Origin: an uncultured Alphaproteobacteria bacterium
Lineage (GTDB): Bacteria > Pseudomonadota > Alphaproteobacteria > HIMB59
Direction of reading: 5' to 3'
Assembly (NCBI GenBank): GCA_902524245.1
Contig: CABZCN010000002.1
Coordinates: 1 to 64,000 of the forward strand
DNA: 64,000 nucleotides
The notes under the pieces were generated by a model. That model was given only the letters and a program-made list of their open reading frames with translations, was not told the origin of the DNA and did no database searches. The position numbers and the translations under genes are program-made. Below, piece after piece: positions 44,497 through 52,804 of the stretch (its first letter is position 1; every line of letters starts with the position of its first letter).

Positions 44497-45519
44497 ATGC
44501 CTGAAATAAAAATTCAAATTAAAAACTTATATAAAATTTTTGGTAAAAACCCAAAGTCTGCGTTAGAAAAAGTAAAAGATGGTGTCAATAAAGATCAACT
44601 GTTAGAAAAACACAATCATGTTCTAGGTCTAAAAGATATAAATTTGGATATTAAAGAAAAATCAATTCAAGTTGTAATGGGCCTTTCTGGTTCTGGTAAG
44701 TCTACGTTAATAAGACATATAAATAGATTAATAGAACCTACAGACGGCAGTGTAGTTGTTGATGGTGAAGATGTTTTAAAAATGAATGATGAAAATTTAA
44801 GAAATTTCAGAAGAACAAAAACTGCTATGGTATTCCAGCGTTTTGCTTTGTTGCCTCATAAGACGGTTTTAGAAAATACAATGTTTGGTCTTCATATTCA
44901 AAATATTGATGAAAAAGAGGCAAATACTAGGGCACGAAGATGGATTGATCGTGTTGGATTATCGGGATATGAGGAAAAATATCCTCAACATTTATCTGGT
45001 GGCATGCAGCAGCGTGTTGGACTCGCAAGAGCTCTTACTAACGATGGGGAGATCTTGCTTATGGATGAAGCTTTTAGCGCTCTTGACCCTCTAATTAGAA
45101 AAGATATGCAAGATATTTTGTTGGAGCTACAAGACGAACTTCATAAAACAGTTGTATTTATTACTCATGACCTAGATGAAGCTTTAAAAATTGGGGATCG
45201 TATAGCAATATTAAAAGATGGTATAATGGATCAAGAGGGTATCCCCGCAGATATTTTATTAAATCCAAAGACACAATATGTAAAAGATTTTGTTGAGGAC
45301 GTAAACAGAGCAAGGGTAATTAAAGCAAAACACATAATGTCAAAATTAAATGGGCAAGACAGAGATAACGCTATGTTTGTAGATCAAGATGATTTTATCG
45401 ATAGATTTATTGATAAAGTTATTTCTGATAAGCCAAATTGCCTGATAGTAAAAAATAAAAATAATGACGAAATAGGATATTTATCAACAAAAAGACTCTC
45501 TGAAATACTAAAAAGATAG
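44497..45519 (+). CDS. proV: Betaine/TMAO-type ABC transporter ATPase (ProV/TmoV type)
   Basis: A 340-residue ATPase with a long insert before the core, as in ProV. Walker A is GLSGSGKST (about 67-75), Q-loop MVFQRFALLPH, signature LSGGMQQRVGLARAL (about 167-181), Walker B ILLMDEAFSALDP, and H-loop THDLDEAL. Residues from about 270 to the end form a CBS-like part that in OpuA/ProV senses ionic strength. With the next two genes it imports glycine betaine, proline betaine, choline or trimethylamine N-oxide. The order V-X-W differs from proVWX and tmoXWV. Confidence 0.9.
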   Translation: MPEIKIQIKNLYKIFGKNPKSALEKVKDGVNKDQLLEKHNHVLGLKDINLDIKEKSIQVVMGLSGSGKSTLIRHINRLIEPTDGSVVVDGEDVLKMNDENLRNFRRTKTAMVFQRFALLPHKTVLENTMFGLHIQNIDEKEANTRARRWIDRVGLSGYEEKYPQHLSGGMQQRVGLARALTNDGEILLMDEAFSALDPLIRKDMQDILLELQDELHKTVVFITHDLDEALKIGDRIAILKDGIMDQEGIPADILLNPKTQYVKDFVEDVNRARVIKAKHIMSKLNGQDRDNAMFVDQDDFIDRFIDKVISDKPNCLIVKNKNNDEIGYLSTKRLSEILKR

Positions 45520-45622
45520 CAAAATAAACAATTTTCTAAGTTTTGCGGCAATTAGTTTCCATTTTTTAGGATTTTTTCACTGTTAATGCAATATAGGAAT
45601 GTTATCCTAGGCTTTTATATCA

Positions 45623-45628
45623 GGGAGG
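45623..45628 (+). promoter_or_regulatory. Strong ribosome-binding site setting the proX start
   Basis: GGGAGG lies five bases before the ATG at 45634. It selects that ATG over an in-frame ATG at 45586, which would add 16 residues in front of an evident signal peptide. Confidence 0.85.
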
Positions 45629-45633
45629 ATGTA

Positions 45634-46623
45634 ATGAACTCTATTAAAAAAATACTTCTGAGCTCAGTTCTATTATTTGGAATTAACTCAGTTGCAAAAG
45701 CTGATTGTGGGACAATCACAATCGCTGAAATGAACTGGGCATCCGCCGAAATGTTTGCCCACGTTGATAAATTAATATTAGAAAATGCATATGGGTGTGA
45801 TGTTGAGCTTGTTCCTGGAGATACAATGCCTACAGCTACATCAATGATGGAAAAAGGCGAGCCAGATATTGCTCCTGAATTATGGATCAATTCTGTTCGT
45901 ATTGCTTTAGACGCAGCAACTGCTGAAGGAAGACTTCACTATGCTGCTGAAGTATTATCAGACACTGGTGAAGAAGGATGGTGGATACCTCAGTACTTAG
46001 CTGATGCAAACCCTGATATCGTCACAGTTGAAGATGCTTTAGCAAGACCTGATTTATTTCCTCACCCAGAGGGAGATGGCGCTGCTCTTTATACCTGTCC
46101 ATCAGGTTGGAACTGCCAAATAAGTACTGGTAACTTATTCCAAGCTTATGACGGTGAAGGCAAAGGGTTTAGCCTTGTAGATCCAGGCTCAGGTGGAGCT
46201 CTTGCTGGTTCTATTGCTGAAGCTTATGAAAAAGGTGAAGGATGGTTAGGCTATTACTGGGCACCTACAGCTATTTTAGGTAAGTATCCAATGAAGAAGT
46301 TAGACTTTGGTGTACCTCATGACTTTGATGAGTGGAGCACTTGTACCTCTCAAGAGGGTTGTGCTGACCCACAAAAAAACTCATGGGTTGTTTCATCAGT
46401 GTTTACTGTAGTTACAGATAACTTCAAAAACTCATCTGGTCCAGGAATGGATTATATCAAAAAGAGAGCATTACCTAACTCAGTTGTAAACGAACTATTA
46501 GCATGGAAAGATGATAATCAAGCATCTGGTGAAGATACTGCTATCTATTTCCTAGAAAACTATGGTGAGTGGAAAAATTGGGTTCCATTTGATGTTCAAT
46601 TAGACATCTTAAACGCATTATAA
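45634..46623 (+). CDS. proX: Betaine/TMAO-type periplasmic binding protein (ProX/TmoX type)
   Basis: A protein of about 329 residues. A signal peptide is clear (MNSIKKILLSSVLLFGINSV, cleavage near AKA-DCG). The mature start CGTITIAEMNWASAEMFAHV, GDTMPTATSMMEKGEPDIAPELW and GWLGYYWAPTAILGKY contain the aromatic residues that cage quaternary ammonium groups in this group. Family members bind glycine betaine, proline betaine, choline or TMAO (TmoX). The gene is followed by a terminator hairpin before proW, so it is expected to be made in excess. Confidence 0.9.
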   Translation: MNSIKKILLSSVLLFGINSVAKADCGTITIAEMNWASAEMFAHVDKLILENAYGCDVELVPGDTMPTATSMMEKGEPDIAPELWINSVRIALDAATAEGRLHYAAEVLSDTGEEGWWIPQYLADANPDIVTVEDALARPDLFPHPEGDGAALYTCPSGWNCQISTGNLFQAYDGEGKGFSLVDPGSGGALAGSIAEAYEKGEGWLGYYWAPTAILGKYPMKKLDFGVPHDFDEWSTCTSQEGCADPQKNSWVVSSVFTVVTDNFKNSSGPGMDYIKKRALPNSVVNELLAWKDDNQASGEDTAIYFLENYGEWKNWVPFDVQLDILNAL

Positions 46624-46637
46624 AAATTATTTTATTC

Positions 46638-46669
46638 AGAAGTGGGCTTTTGCCCACTTCTTAGTTTTT
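46638..46669 (+). terminator. Hairpin between binding-protein and permease genes
   Basis: AGAAGTGGGC, TTTT, GCCCACTTCT is a perfect 10-bp stem (46638-46647 with 46652-46661) followed by TAGTTTTT. It lies 15 nt past the proX stop. It would stop part of the transcripts and keep the rest for proW, a common way to keep binding protein above permease. Confidence 0.85.
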
Positions 46670-46683
46670 AAGCCGCTTATTTT

Positions 46684-47577
46684 ATGGAAAAATTTTTTCT
46701 TTCTGAATTTCCTGAGTTAAGTCGAGAAACACTTCGATTTATTAAAAAGGGTTTCGATACATCCTATAGAGCTTTTTCCAGAGAATATGGAGATACTATT
46801 GAAGCTGTATTTGATCCAGTATTGTATTTTTTAGTCTGGTTTGAAAAATTATTACAAAATTCACCTTGGCCCATAGTTCTAATTTGTTTTTTAGCTATAA
46901 TTTATTTTGGTAGTAGAAAAATATCAGTCACTATAGGTTCTTTATTTGCTTTTCTTTTGATTGGAATTTTTGGAATGTGGGAAGACACAATGTCAACTGT
47001 AAGTATTATTGGTGTTTGCACTCTGCTATCTATAGGAATTGGTATTCCGGTTGGTGTGCTGATGGCAAAATCAGAGCGCGCTCAAAAGATCTGTACTCCA
47101 ATTTTGGACGTTATGCAGACGATGCCAAGCTTTGTGTACTTAATTCCTGTCGTTATGTTATTAGGTATTGGCAAAATACCTGGCTTGTTAGCCGTAGTAA
47201 TTTATGCCATACCGCCAATTATAAGACTCACTAACTTAGGAATAAGAGAAGTCGATAGCGAAGTGTTAGAAGCAGCAGATGCTTTTGGAGCCAACCCTAG
47301 ACAAAAATTATTTCAAATTCAGCTGCCATTAGCTCTTCCAACAATTTTTGCTGGAATCAACCAAACTATCATGATGGCACTAGCGATGGTTGTTATTGCG
47401 TCTATGATTGGTGTCAAAGGTCTTGGACAACCAGTTTTAAAAGCCATTACAAACCAATATTTTGCAATGGGTCTTTTTAATGGTTTGGCAATTGTAGCTT
47501 TAGCTATTATTTTTGACAGAGTTTCACAATCATTTGGCCACCGTATTCAACAACATAGAAGTGGTGCTAGAGAGTAA
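46684..47577 (+). CDS. proW: Betaine/TMAO-type ABC transporter permease (ProW type)
   Basis: A 297-residue permease with about seven helices. The conserved loop LEAADAFGANPRQKLFQIQLPLALPTIFAGINQ (about residues 196-228) is the EAA motif contacting the ATPase, and GIGIPVGVLMAKSERAQKI is typical of ProW. It pairs with the ATPase and binding protein upstream. The N-terminal segment (about 60 residues) is hydrophilic, as in other family members. It is the last gene of the import unit. Confidence 0.9.
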   Translation: MEKFFLSEFPELSRETLRFIKKGFDTSYRAFSREYGDTIEAVFDPVLYFLVWFEKLLQNSPWPIVLICFLAIIYFGSRKISVTIGSLFAFLLIGIFGMWEDTMSTVSIIGVCTLLSIGIGIPVGVLMAKSERAQKICTPILDVMQTMPSFVYLIPVVMLLGIGKIPGLLAVVIYAIPPIIRLTNLGIREVDSEVLEAADAFGANPRQKLFQIQLPLALPTIFAGINQTIMMALAMVVIASMIGVKGLGQPVLKAITNQYFAMGLFNGLAIVALAIIFDRVSQSFGHRIQQHRSGARE

Positions 47578-47634
47578 ATTAGAAATTAAATTATTACCTT
47601 ATAAAATCTTTAAATTTTTTATTAATTAATCAAT

Positions 47635-48693
47635 ATGTTAAATAAAAGTCTTTTTGGCGTATTTTTCGTAACTTTTATTTATCTACTAGCAATATTTCTA
47701 AAGCAACCCTTAGAATATGTCTTTAATTTACAGTTTTTACCATTAAGTCTTTTATCACTGATTTTGGGAATAATTTTTTTTAATATGTTCTCTTTATCTC
47801 CTGATATTGTTGAAGGTCGAGAATTTATTAAGAAAAATATACTTCAATTAGCAATTATCTTATTGGGTATAAAGATAAGTTTGGCTCAGTTATGGAGAGT
47901 CAGTATTGAGTCGATATTTGTAATAATAACAACAATATTATTGATTTTTCTTACATATATTTTGATAAAAAAAATTTGGCCAACTCAAAAAGATTTGTCA
48001 AAATTATTGGCAATTGGCACATCCATTTGTGGTGTCACAGCTATTTTAGCCTCCTCATCAATTTTAAAATCAAAAGATCAAGATGTGGCTGTGGCTGTGC
48101 TAGTAGTAGTTTTATGGGGAAGTTTAGCTGTATTTACATATCCTTTTTTTGTGGAGTTATTTTTTTTAACAGACATGGCTAAAGGTATTTTTTTAGGTGT
48201 TAGTATTCATGACACAAGTCAAGTTTTAGCAGCTGCCATGGTTCATAATGATTTATATCCAAATCAAAAAACTTTAGAAATCGCTACGATAACAAAAATA
48301 ATAAGAAATTTATTTCTTTTAGCTTTGATACCGATATTGATAGTATTTAATAGAAGTTCCAAAAATAATAAAAATAAAAGTAAATCAGTCTTTGTTAAAA
48401 TATTTAATTCAATTCCACTTTTTGTAATAGGTTTTATTTTATTTGTAACCTTTCGCTCAATTATGGACATATACTTTTTTGATAATGAGAAATGGATGCA
48501 ATTTTTAGTAATGCTTGAAGATATAATTTCAATTCTATTTGGCCTAGCTCTTACAGCTCTTGGAGCCTCTATTGATTTAAGAAAAATCTTTAGTCAGGGT
48601 TATGCTGCTCTATTAATTGGTATGACTTTTAGCTTTGTATCCTTTGTATCAGTAACCTTCTTAATATTTATTTTAGGGCTAAATGTCTTATAG
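47635..48693 (+). CDS. YeiH-family putative sulfate/sulfite exporter
   Basis: A 352-residue membrane protein with about ten helices. VVEGREFIKKNILQLAIILLGIKISL at about 59-84, GTSICGVTAILASSSILKSK (about 128-147) and VSIHDTSQVLAAAM (about 189-202) are family markers. Members are called sulfate exporters, and relatives take part in sulfonate breakdown, where sulfite must leave. It is followed by the DmdA-type gene 52 nt later, which makes a role in sulfur balance of methylated sulfur compounds possible, but this is inferred. Confidence 0.82.
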   Translation: MLNKSLFGVFFVTFIYLLAIFLKQPLEYVFNLQFLPLSLLSLILGIIFFNMFSLSPDIVEGREFIKKNILQLAIILLGIKISLAQLWRVSIESIFVIITTILLIFLTYILIKKIWPTQKDLSKLLAIGTSICGVTAILASSSILKSKDQDVAVAVLVVVLWGSLAVFTYPFFVELFFLTDMAKGIFLGVSIHDTSQVLAAAMVHNDLYPNQKTLEIATITKIIRNLFLLALIPILIVFNRSSKNNKNKSKSVFVKIFNSIPLFVIGFILFVTFRSIMDIYFFDNEKWMQFLVMLEDIISILFGLALTALGASIDLRKIFSQGYAALLIGMTFSFVSFVSVTFLIFILGLNVL

Positions 48694-48745
48694 AAATAAT
48701 ATCATTGCTTTGTAGTAAGAATACATATTAACTACACTAAATTTT

Positions 48746-49849
48746 ATGACCCACTTAATTGCTAAAAGTGCGAGACTTCGCTCTACTCCTTACACCAAAA
48801 GAATAGAGGAATATGGTGTTCAATCATACACAGTTTATAATCACATGCTTTTACCTGCATCTTTTAAAGGTATAGAGGAAGATAGTAGGCACCTAAAAAA
48901 TAATGTTCAACTTTGGGATGTATCTGGCGAGAGACAAGTTCAAATTCAAGGACCTGATGCAGCTAAACTTACACAATTAATAACGAGTAGAGATTTATCT
49001 GAGGCAAAAGATTATCTTTGCTATTACGCTCCAATTGTTGATAACAAAGGTAAAATTATTAATGATCCACTGATTATGAAAGTTGGTGAAAAAACATGGT
49101 GGCTATCAATAGCAGATACAGATGTACTTCTTTATGCAAAAGGAATTGCAATTGGTATGAACCTTGACGTTGAGATTACTGAACCCAATGTTAACATTCT
49201 TGCAGTTCAGGGACCAAAATCGTTTGAACTTATGTCAAGAGTGTTTAAAGACATAGATAAATTAAAATTTTTCAACTTCAAAAGATTTGATTTTCAAAAT
49301 CATAAATTTTTAATTGCAAGATCAGGTTGGTCCAAACAGGGTGGATTTGAAATTTATGTAGATCATGATGAAATCGGGCTAAATCTTTATGATACCCTTA
49401 TGTCTAAAGGTGAAGATTTGGATGTAAGACCAGGTTGTCCAAATTTAATTGAAAGGATAGAGGGTGGTTTATTATCTTTTGGAAATGATATGAATATGAA
49501 TGATACTCCACTTGAGTGTGGTTTGGGTTCTTTTGTTTCTTTCAATCCCAAAATAGATTATTTAGGAAAAGCTGAATTAGAAAAACAGCACAAAGAAGGA
49601 GTCAAGAGATCTTTAATTGGTTTAAAACTTAAACTCGATAAAATTGAAATTACAAAAGCGTTACCTTTAAAAATAGGTACTGACATAATAGGTGAGCTAA
49701 GAGCTGCATGCTTCAGTCCAGATTTTGGCTGTTGTCTTGGAATAGCTATGGTTCAAACCCAATATCAAAGTTTAGAAAAAAAACAGACACTTCTTGTTGA
49801 TGGCGAAGAAGTTGAGTCTGTAATGACGAACCTCCCCTTCAAGAAATAA
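48746..49849 (+). CDS. dmdA: Dimethylsulfoniopropionate demethylase-like protein (DmdA type)
   Basis: A 367-residue member of the GcvT/aminomethyltransferase family. Compared with SAR11 DmdA (369 residues, recalled, not aligned) it shares the N-terminal R-S/T-P-Y/F-TKR-EE-G pattern, YNHMLLP, LWDVSGERQV, ITSRDL, CYYAPIVD, WLSIADTDVLL, LAVQGPKS, RSGWSKQGGFEIY and PGCPNLIERIEGGLLSFGNDM. DmdA moves a methyl group from DMSP to tetrahydrofolate. Several unannotated relatives of this family exist, so another methylated onium substrate cannot be excluded. The following carrier and Tmp genes suggest the methyl-onium setting. Confidence 0.82.
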   Translation: MTHLIAKSARLRSTPYTKRIEEYGVQSYTVYNHMLLPASFKGIEEDSRHLKNNVQLWDVSGERQVQIQGPDAAKLTQLITSRDLSEAKDYLCYYAPIVDNKGKIINDPLIMKVGEKTWWLSIADTDVLLYAKGIAIGMNLDVEITEPNVNILAVQGPKSFELMSRVFKDIDKLKFFNFKRFDFQNHKFLIARSGWSKQGGFEIYVDHDEIGLNLYDTLMSKGEDLDVRPGCPNLIERIEGGLLSFGNDMNMNDTPLECGLGSFVSFNPKIDYLGKAELEKQHKEGVKRSLIGLKLKLDKIEITKALPLKIGTDIIGELRAACFSPDFGCCLGIAMVQTQYQSLEKKQTLLVDGEEVESVMTNLPFKK

Positions 49850-49887
49850 TAATTGCTTTTTTAAACTAAAAGTTTAAATAGTCTCGG

Positions 49888-51141
49888 GTGTTAAATATCG
49901 TTTATAGTTCTTGGGCTCTATTTACAGGTTTTGGATTAATTATGCTTGCACACTCTTTGCAAGGAACCTTGTTAAATATTAATGCCGTATTATTTAATTT
50001 TTCCGATTTTGAAATTGGATATGTCTTTACAGGTTATTTTATAGGTTATTTAGCAAGCTCATATATTTGTCCAAAAATTATCAAAGATGTAGGACATATA
50101 AGAGTATTTGCGGCATTCGCATCCATTGCATCCATTACAATTTTATTTCATTGGATCTATGTTCAACCTTATTTTTGGTTTTTTTTAAGATTCCTCACAG
50201 GGTTTTCATTGGCAGCAATATATATAGTTTGTGAAAGTTGGCTAAATGATCGTGCTGATAATAGAACAAGGGGGAAGCTCATAGGATTTTACATGGTGAT
50301 ATTATACTTCTCAACTAGTGGGGGTGGTTTGCTAATAAATCTAAAAGAGACTACTGAGGCACACTTATATATTTTAACATCTTTATTAATTTCTTTTGCT
50401 TTAGTTCCAATTTTGCTTACTAAAAAATCAGCACCAGAATTTTCTACACCTAAGTTCATATCTTTAAAAGATCTATATAAAAATTCTCCCATGTCTTTTA
50501 TAGGTTCCTTTGGTATTGGTATGATATATGGAGCATCATTTGGATTAATTGCAGTCTTTGGAGCTAAGTTAGGCTTAAGTATTTTTCAAATTTCTATACT
50601 TGTTTTTATAAATACTTTCATTGGAGCTTTATTTCAGTATCCGGTTGGTAAACTATCGGATACATTTGATAGAAGAATAATTTTACTGACATTAAATATC
50701 ATTGCTTTGGTTTCATCTATTTGTGTAATTATTTTCGGATCTATTTCATTTAATATTCTTTTATTATTTGTTGGAATACATTCAGCTGTATCTCTTCCTT
50801 ACTATGCAGTTGTTATTTCTCATCTAAATGATTTTTTAGAAAAGGATGAGGTTGTCTCTGCTAGCTCAACTCTGACATTAGTTAATGCATTAGGTTTAGT
50901 TTTAGGGCCAATTATCGTCTCTGGATTTATGTCTTATTTTGATGCCTATGGATTGTTTTATTATTGTGCAATAGTTTATGTTTTTCTGGCACTATTTACC
51001 TATCAAAGAGTAAGAGTTGGAAGAACTAGTGAAATTTATGATGAGAATACACCATCAATGATTGTGCCTCGCACAGCTTCCGCAATAGGAATGCAAACTG
51101 CTTCTGAACAAATGATTAGTAAAATTGATGAAAAAGAGTAA
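49888..51141 (+). CDS. MFS transporter, YcaD-like
   Basis: A 417-residue transporter of the YcaD/UMF-type major facilitator group, starting at GTG (49888). It has 12 predicted helices. GFSLAAIYIVCESWLND (about residues 100-116) is a typical central helix in YcaD relatives, and QYPVGKLSDTFDRRIIL (about 252-268) is the second-half MFS loop signature. The C-terminal tail after residue 380 is hydrophilic. The substrate is unknown; the position between dmdA and ridA-tmpAB suggests a small methylated onium or phosphonate compound. The 38-nt gap upstream allows co-transcription with dmdA. Confidence 0.8.
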   Translation: MLNIVYSSWALFTGFGLIMLAHSLQGTLLNINAVLFNFSDFEIGYVFTGYFIGYLASSYICPKIIKDVGHIRVFAAFASIASITILFHWIYVQPYFWFFLRFLTGFSLAAIYIVCESWLNDRADNRTRGKLIGFYMVILYFSTSGGGLLINLKETTEAHLYILTSLLISFALVPILLTKKSAPEFSTPKFISLKDLYKNSPMSFIGSFGIGMIYGASFGLIAVFGAKLGLSIFQISILVFINTFIGALFQYPVGKLSDTFDRRIILLTLNIIALVSSICVIIFGSISFNILLLFVGIHSAVSLPYYAVVISHLNDFLEKDEVVSASSTLTLVNALGLVLGPIIVSGFMSYFDAYGLFYYCAIVYVFLALFTYQRVRVGRTSEIYDENTPSMIVPRTASAIGMQTASEQMISKIDEKE

Positions 51142-51152
51142 TTTTTTAATTG

Positions 51153-51614
51153 ATGGATTTCGAAGCCAAGATAGCTGAATTGGGTCTTTTAATACCAAAA
51201 CCTGCAAAGCCCGCAGGGAGTTATAAACCCTGCATTATTGTTGATAATATTGCATATATATCTGGTCAAGGCCCATTACTTGAGGATGGGTCTTTTGCAA
51301 AAGGAAAAGTTGGGGCTGATGTTGATTTAGAGACAGCTCAAAATCACGCTAAGCTATGTGGATTAGCTATCTTATCTGCTTTAAAAAATGAAATAGGATC
51401 AATTAATAAAGTAGACCAATTAATAAAACTGACAGGTTTTGTAAATTGTATTGAGAGCTTCACACAGCAGCCTTTAGTAATCAATGGTTGTTCAAATATG
51501 ATGAAAGATATTTTTGGCGAGACTGGTGTTCATGCTCGAGCTGCAGTAGGAGTTAATTCTTTGCCTCTAGGTTTTACAGTAGAAATTGAGGCAATGTTTA
51601 AAATCAAGAGTTAA
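51153..51614 (+). CDS. RidA/YjgF-family protein
   Basis: A protein of about 153 residues. PAGSYKPCIIVDNIAYISGQGP (about 20-41) and the C-terminal GVHARAAVGVNSLPLGFTVEIEA (about 125-147) with the conserved Arg are the RidA markers. Family members deaminate reactive enamines or imines or act in ring-compound breakdown. A TTG start three bases earlier is possible, but the ATG is preferred. It starts 11 nt after the MFS stop, in the same operon. A role in detoxifying imines released during onium-compound breakdown is a suggestion only. Confidence 0.83.
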   Translation: MDFEAKIAELGLLIPKPAKPAGSYKPCIIVDNIAYISGQGPLLEDGSFAKGKVGADVDLETAQNHAKLCGLAILSALKNEIGSINKVDQLIKLTGFVNCIESFTQQPLVINGCSNMMKDIFGETGVHARAAVGVNSLPLGFTVEIEAMFKIKS

Positions 51615-51622
51615 TTTCTTAA

Positions 51623-51652
51623 TTGACAATTAATTAAATTTAGCAAAATATT
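51623..51652 (+). promoter_or_regulatory. Possible promoter of tmpA-tmpB
   Basis: TTGACA is a perfect -35 box at 51623-51628. A poor -10 region (AAATATTA) follows 17-18 nt later, and the tmpA ATG is at 51680. It would let the pair be expressed apart from the genes upstream. The weak second box keeps the confidence low. Confidence 0.35.
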
Positions 51653-51679
51653 AATTTATTAATGCTTGGAGTTTGAATT

Positions 51680-52804
51680 ATGGATTTTCATTTTGAAAAC
51701 AATACTATTAAGATAATCCATCAAAATAAGACATTTCATTTGCATCCCATTTGGTTAAGAGAAAGACTACCGGGTGAAAAGTATTTTGATTTAGATACTA
51801 ATCAAAGATTATATGAGCCATCCTCTATTGACTTAAAGTTGAAAATTGAAAATTGTAAATTAACAGATAACAAACTTGATGTTGAATTTAATGATGGGGC
51901 ACAAGGTCAATATCTTTTAGATGATCTTTTGATCGAAATGGATGAAGAAAAAAATAAAAGAGGGCCCTTACCAAAAAGAATTTTATGGAATTCTCAACTA
52001 GAAGATTTACCTGAAGCTATTTTTGAAGTAGATATGGTTGAACAAGAATCTATGTATAATCTTCTTATAGATTTTTATAAATATGGATTTGTTATAATTA
52101 AAAATGTACCAACTGAGAGTAAGTATATTTTAAAATTTGTAAATTCAATCGGCCCAGTTAAGGTCACAAATTTTGGAGAATTTTTTGATGTAATGTCTAA
52201 ACCAAATCCAAATGACTTAGCCTATAAGCCTATTGCATTACCGCCACATACTGATAACCCTTACAGAAAACCAGAAGCACCAGGGATACAGTTTTTGCAT
52301 TGTTTAAAAAATGAAGTGAGTGGTGGTTTTTCTACTCTTGTTGATGGTTTTTCAGTTGCAGAATATATCAAATTAAATGAGCCAGAAGCATTTGAGTCTT
52401 TGACCAAAACAAATTTACGTTACCGATTTCAAGATAAAGATATAATTTTAGAAAATTGGGGAGAGTTAATTGAATTAGACAAGGATGGCGACTATAAGCA
52501 AGTCAGGTATAGTACTAGAGTTGATTACGTGCCACCTTTAGAAAATGAAAAGTTAGGGAGTTTTTACAAAGCGAGAAAATTATTAGGAGATTTATACACT
52601 TCATCTGACTTCGAGATAAAATTTAAGCTCTCACCAGGAGATGTCATGATGTTTGATAACCACAGACTTCTCCATGGAAGAACCTCTTATGACTCGAGTG
52701 AGGGAGCTAGACATTTACAAGGTTGTTATCTAGAATTTGATTCAACTGATGGAAAATTGAGACATTTACATGAAAAATATCATCTAAGTGAGACAAATTT
52801 ATGA
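51680..52804 (+). CDS. tmpA: 2-oxoglutarate/Fe(II) dioxygenase, TmpA/gamma-butyrobetaine hydroxylase type
   Basis: A 374-residue dioxygenase with an N-terminal DUF971-type domain (residues 1-95) and a TauD-like core. Fe ligands are His190 and Asp192 in PPHTDNPYRKP and His332 in HRLLHGR. Arg344 in EGARHLQGCYLEFD should hold 2-oxoglutarate. The N-terminal cysteines that hold zinc in true gamma-butyrobetaine hydroxylase are absent. The downstream TmpB-like gene overlaps by 4 nt. The pair matches the known 2-trimethylaminoethylphosphonate route, in which TmpA hydroxylates carbon 1 of the phosphonate. Gamma-butyrobetaine hydroxylation is the main alternative. Confidence 0.82.
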   Translation: MDFHFENNTIKIIHQNKTFHLHPIWLRERLPGEKYFDLDTNQRLYEPSSIDLKLKIENCKLTDNKLDVEFNDGAQGQYLLDDLLIEMDEEKNKRGPLPKRILWNSQLEDLPEAIFEVDMVEQESMYNLLIDFYKYGFVIIKNVPTESKYILKFVNSIGPVKVTNFGEFFDVMSKPNPNDLAYKPIALPPHTDNPYRKPEAPGIQFLHCLKNEVSGGFSTLVDGFSVAEYIKLNEPEAFESLTKTNLRYRFQDKDIILENWGELIELDKDGDYKQVRYSTRVDYVPPLENEKLGSFYKARKLLGDLYTSSDFEIKFKLSPGDVMMFDNHRLLHGRTSYDSSEGARHLQGCYLEFDSTDGKLRHLHEKYHLSETNL

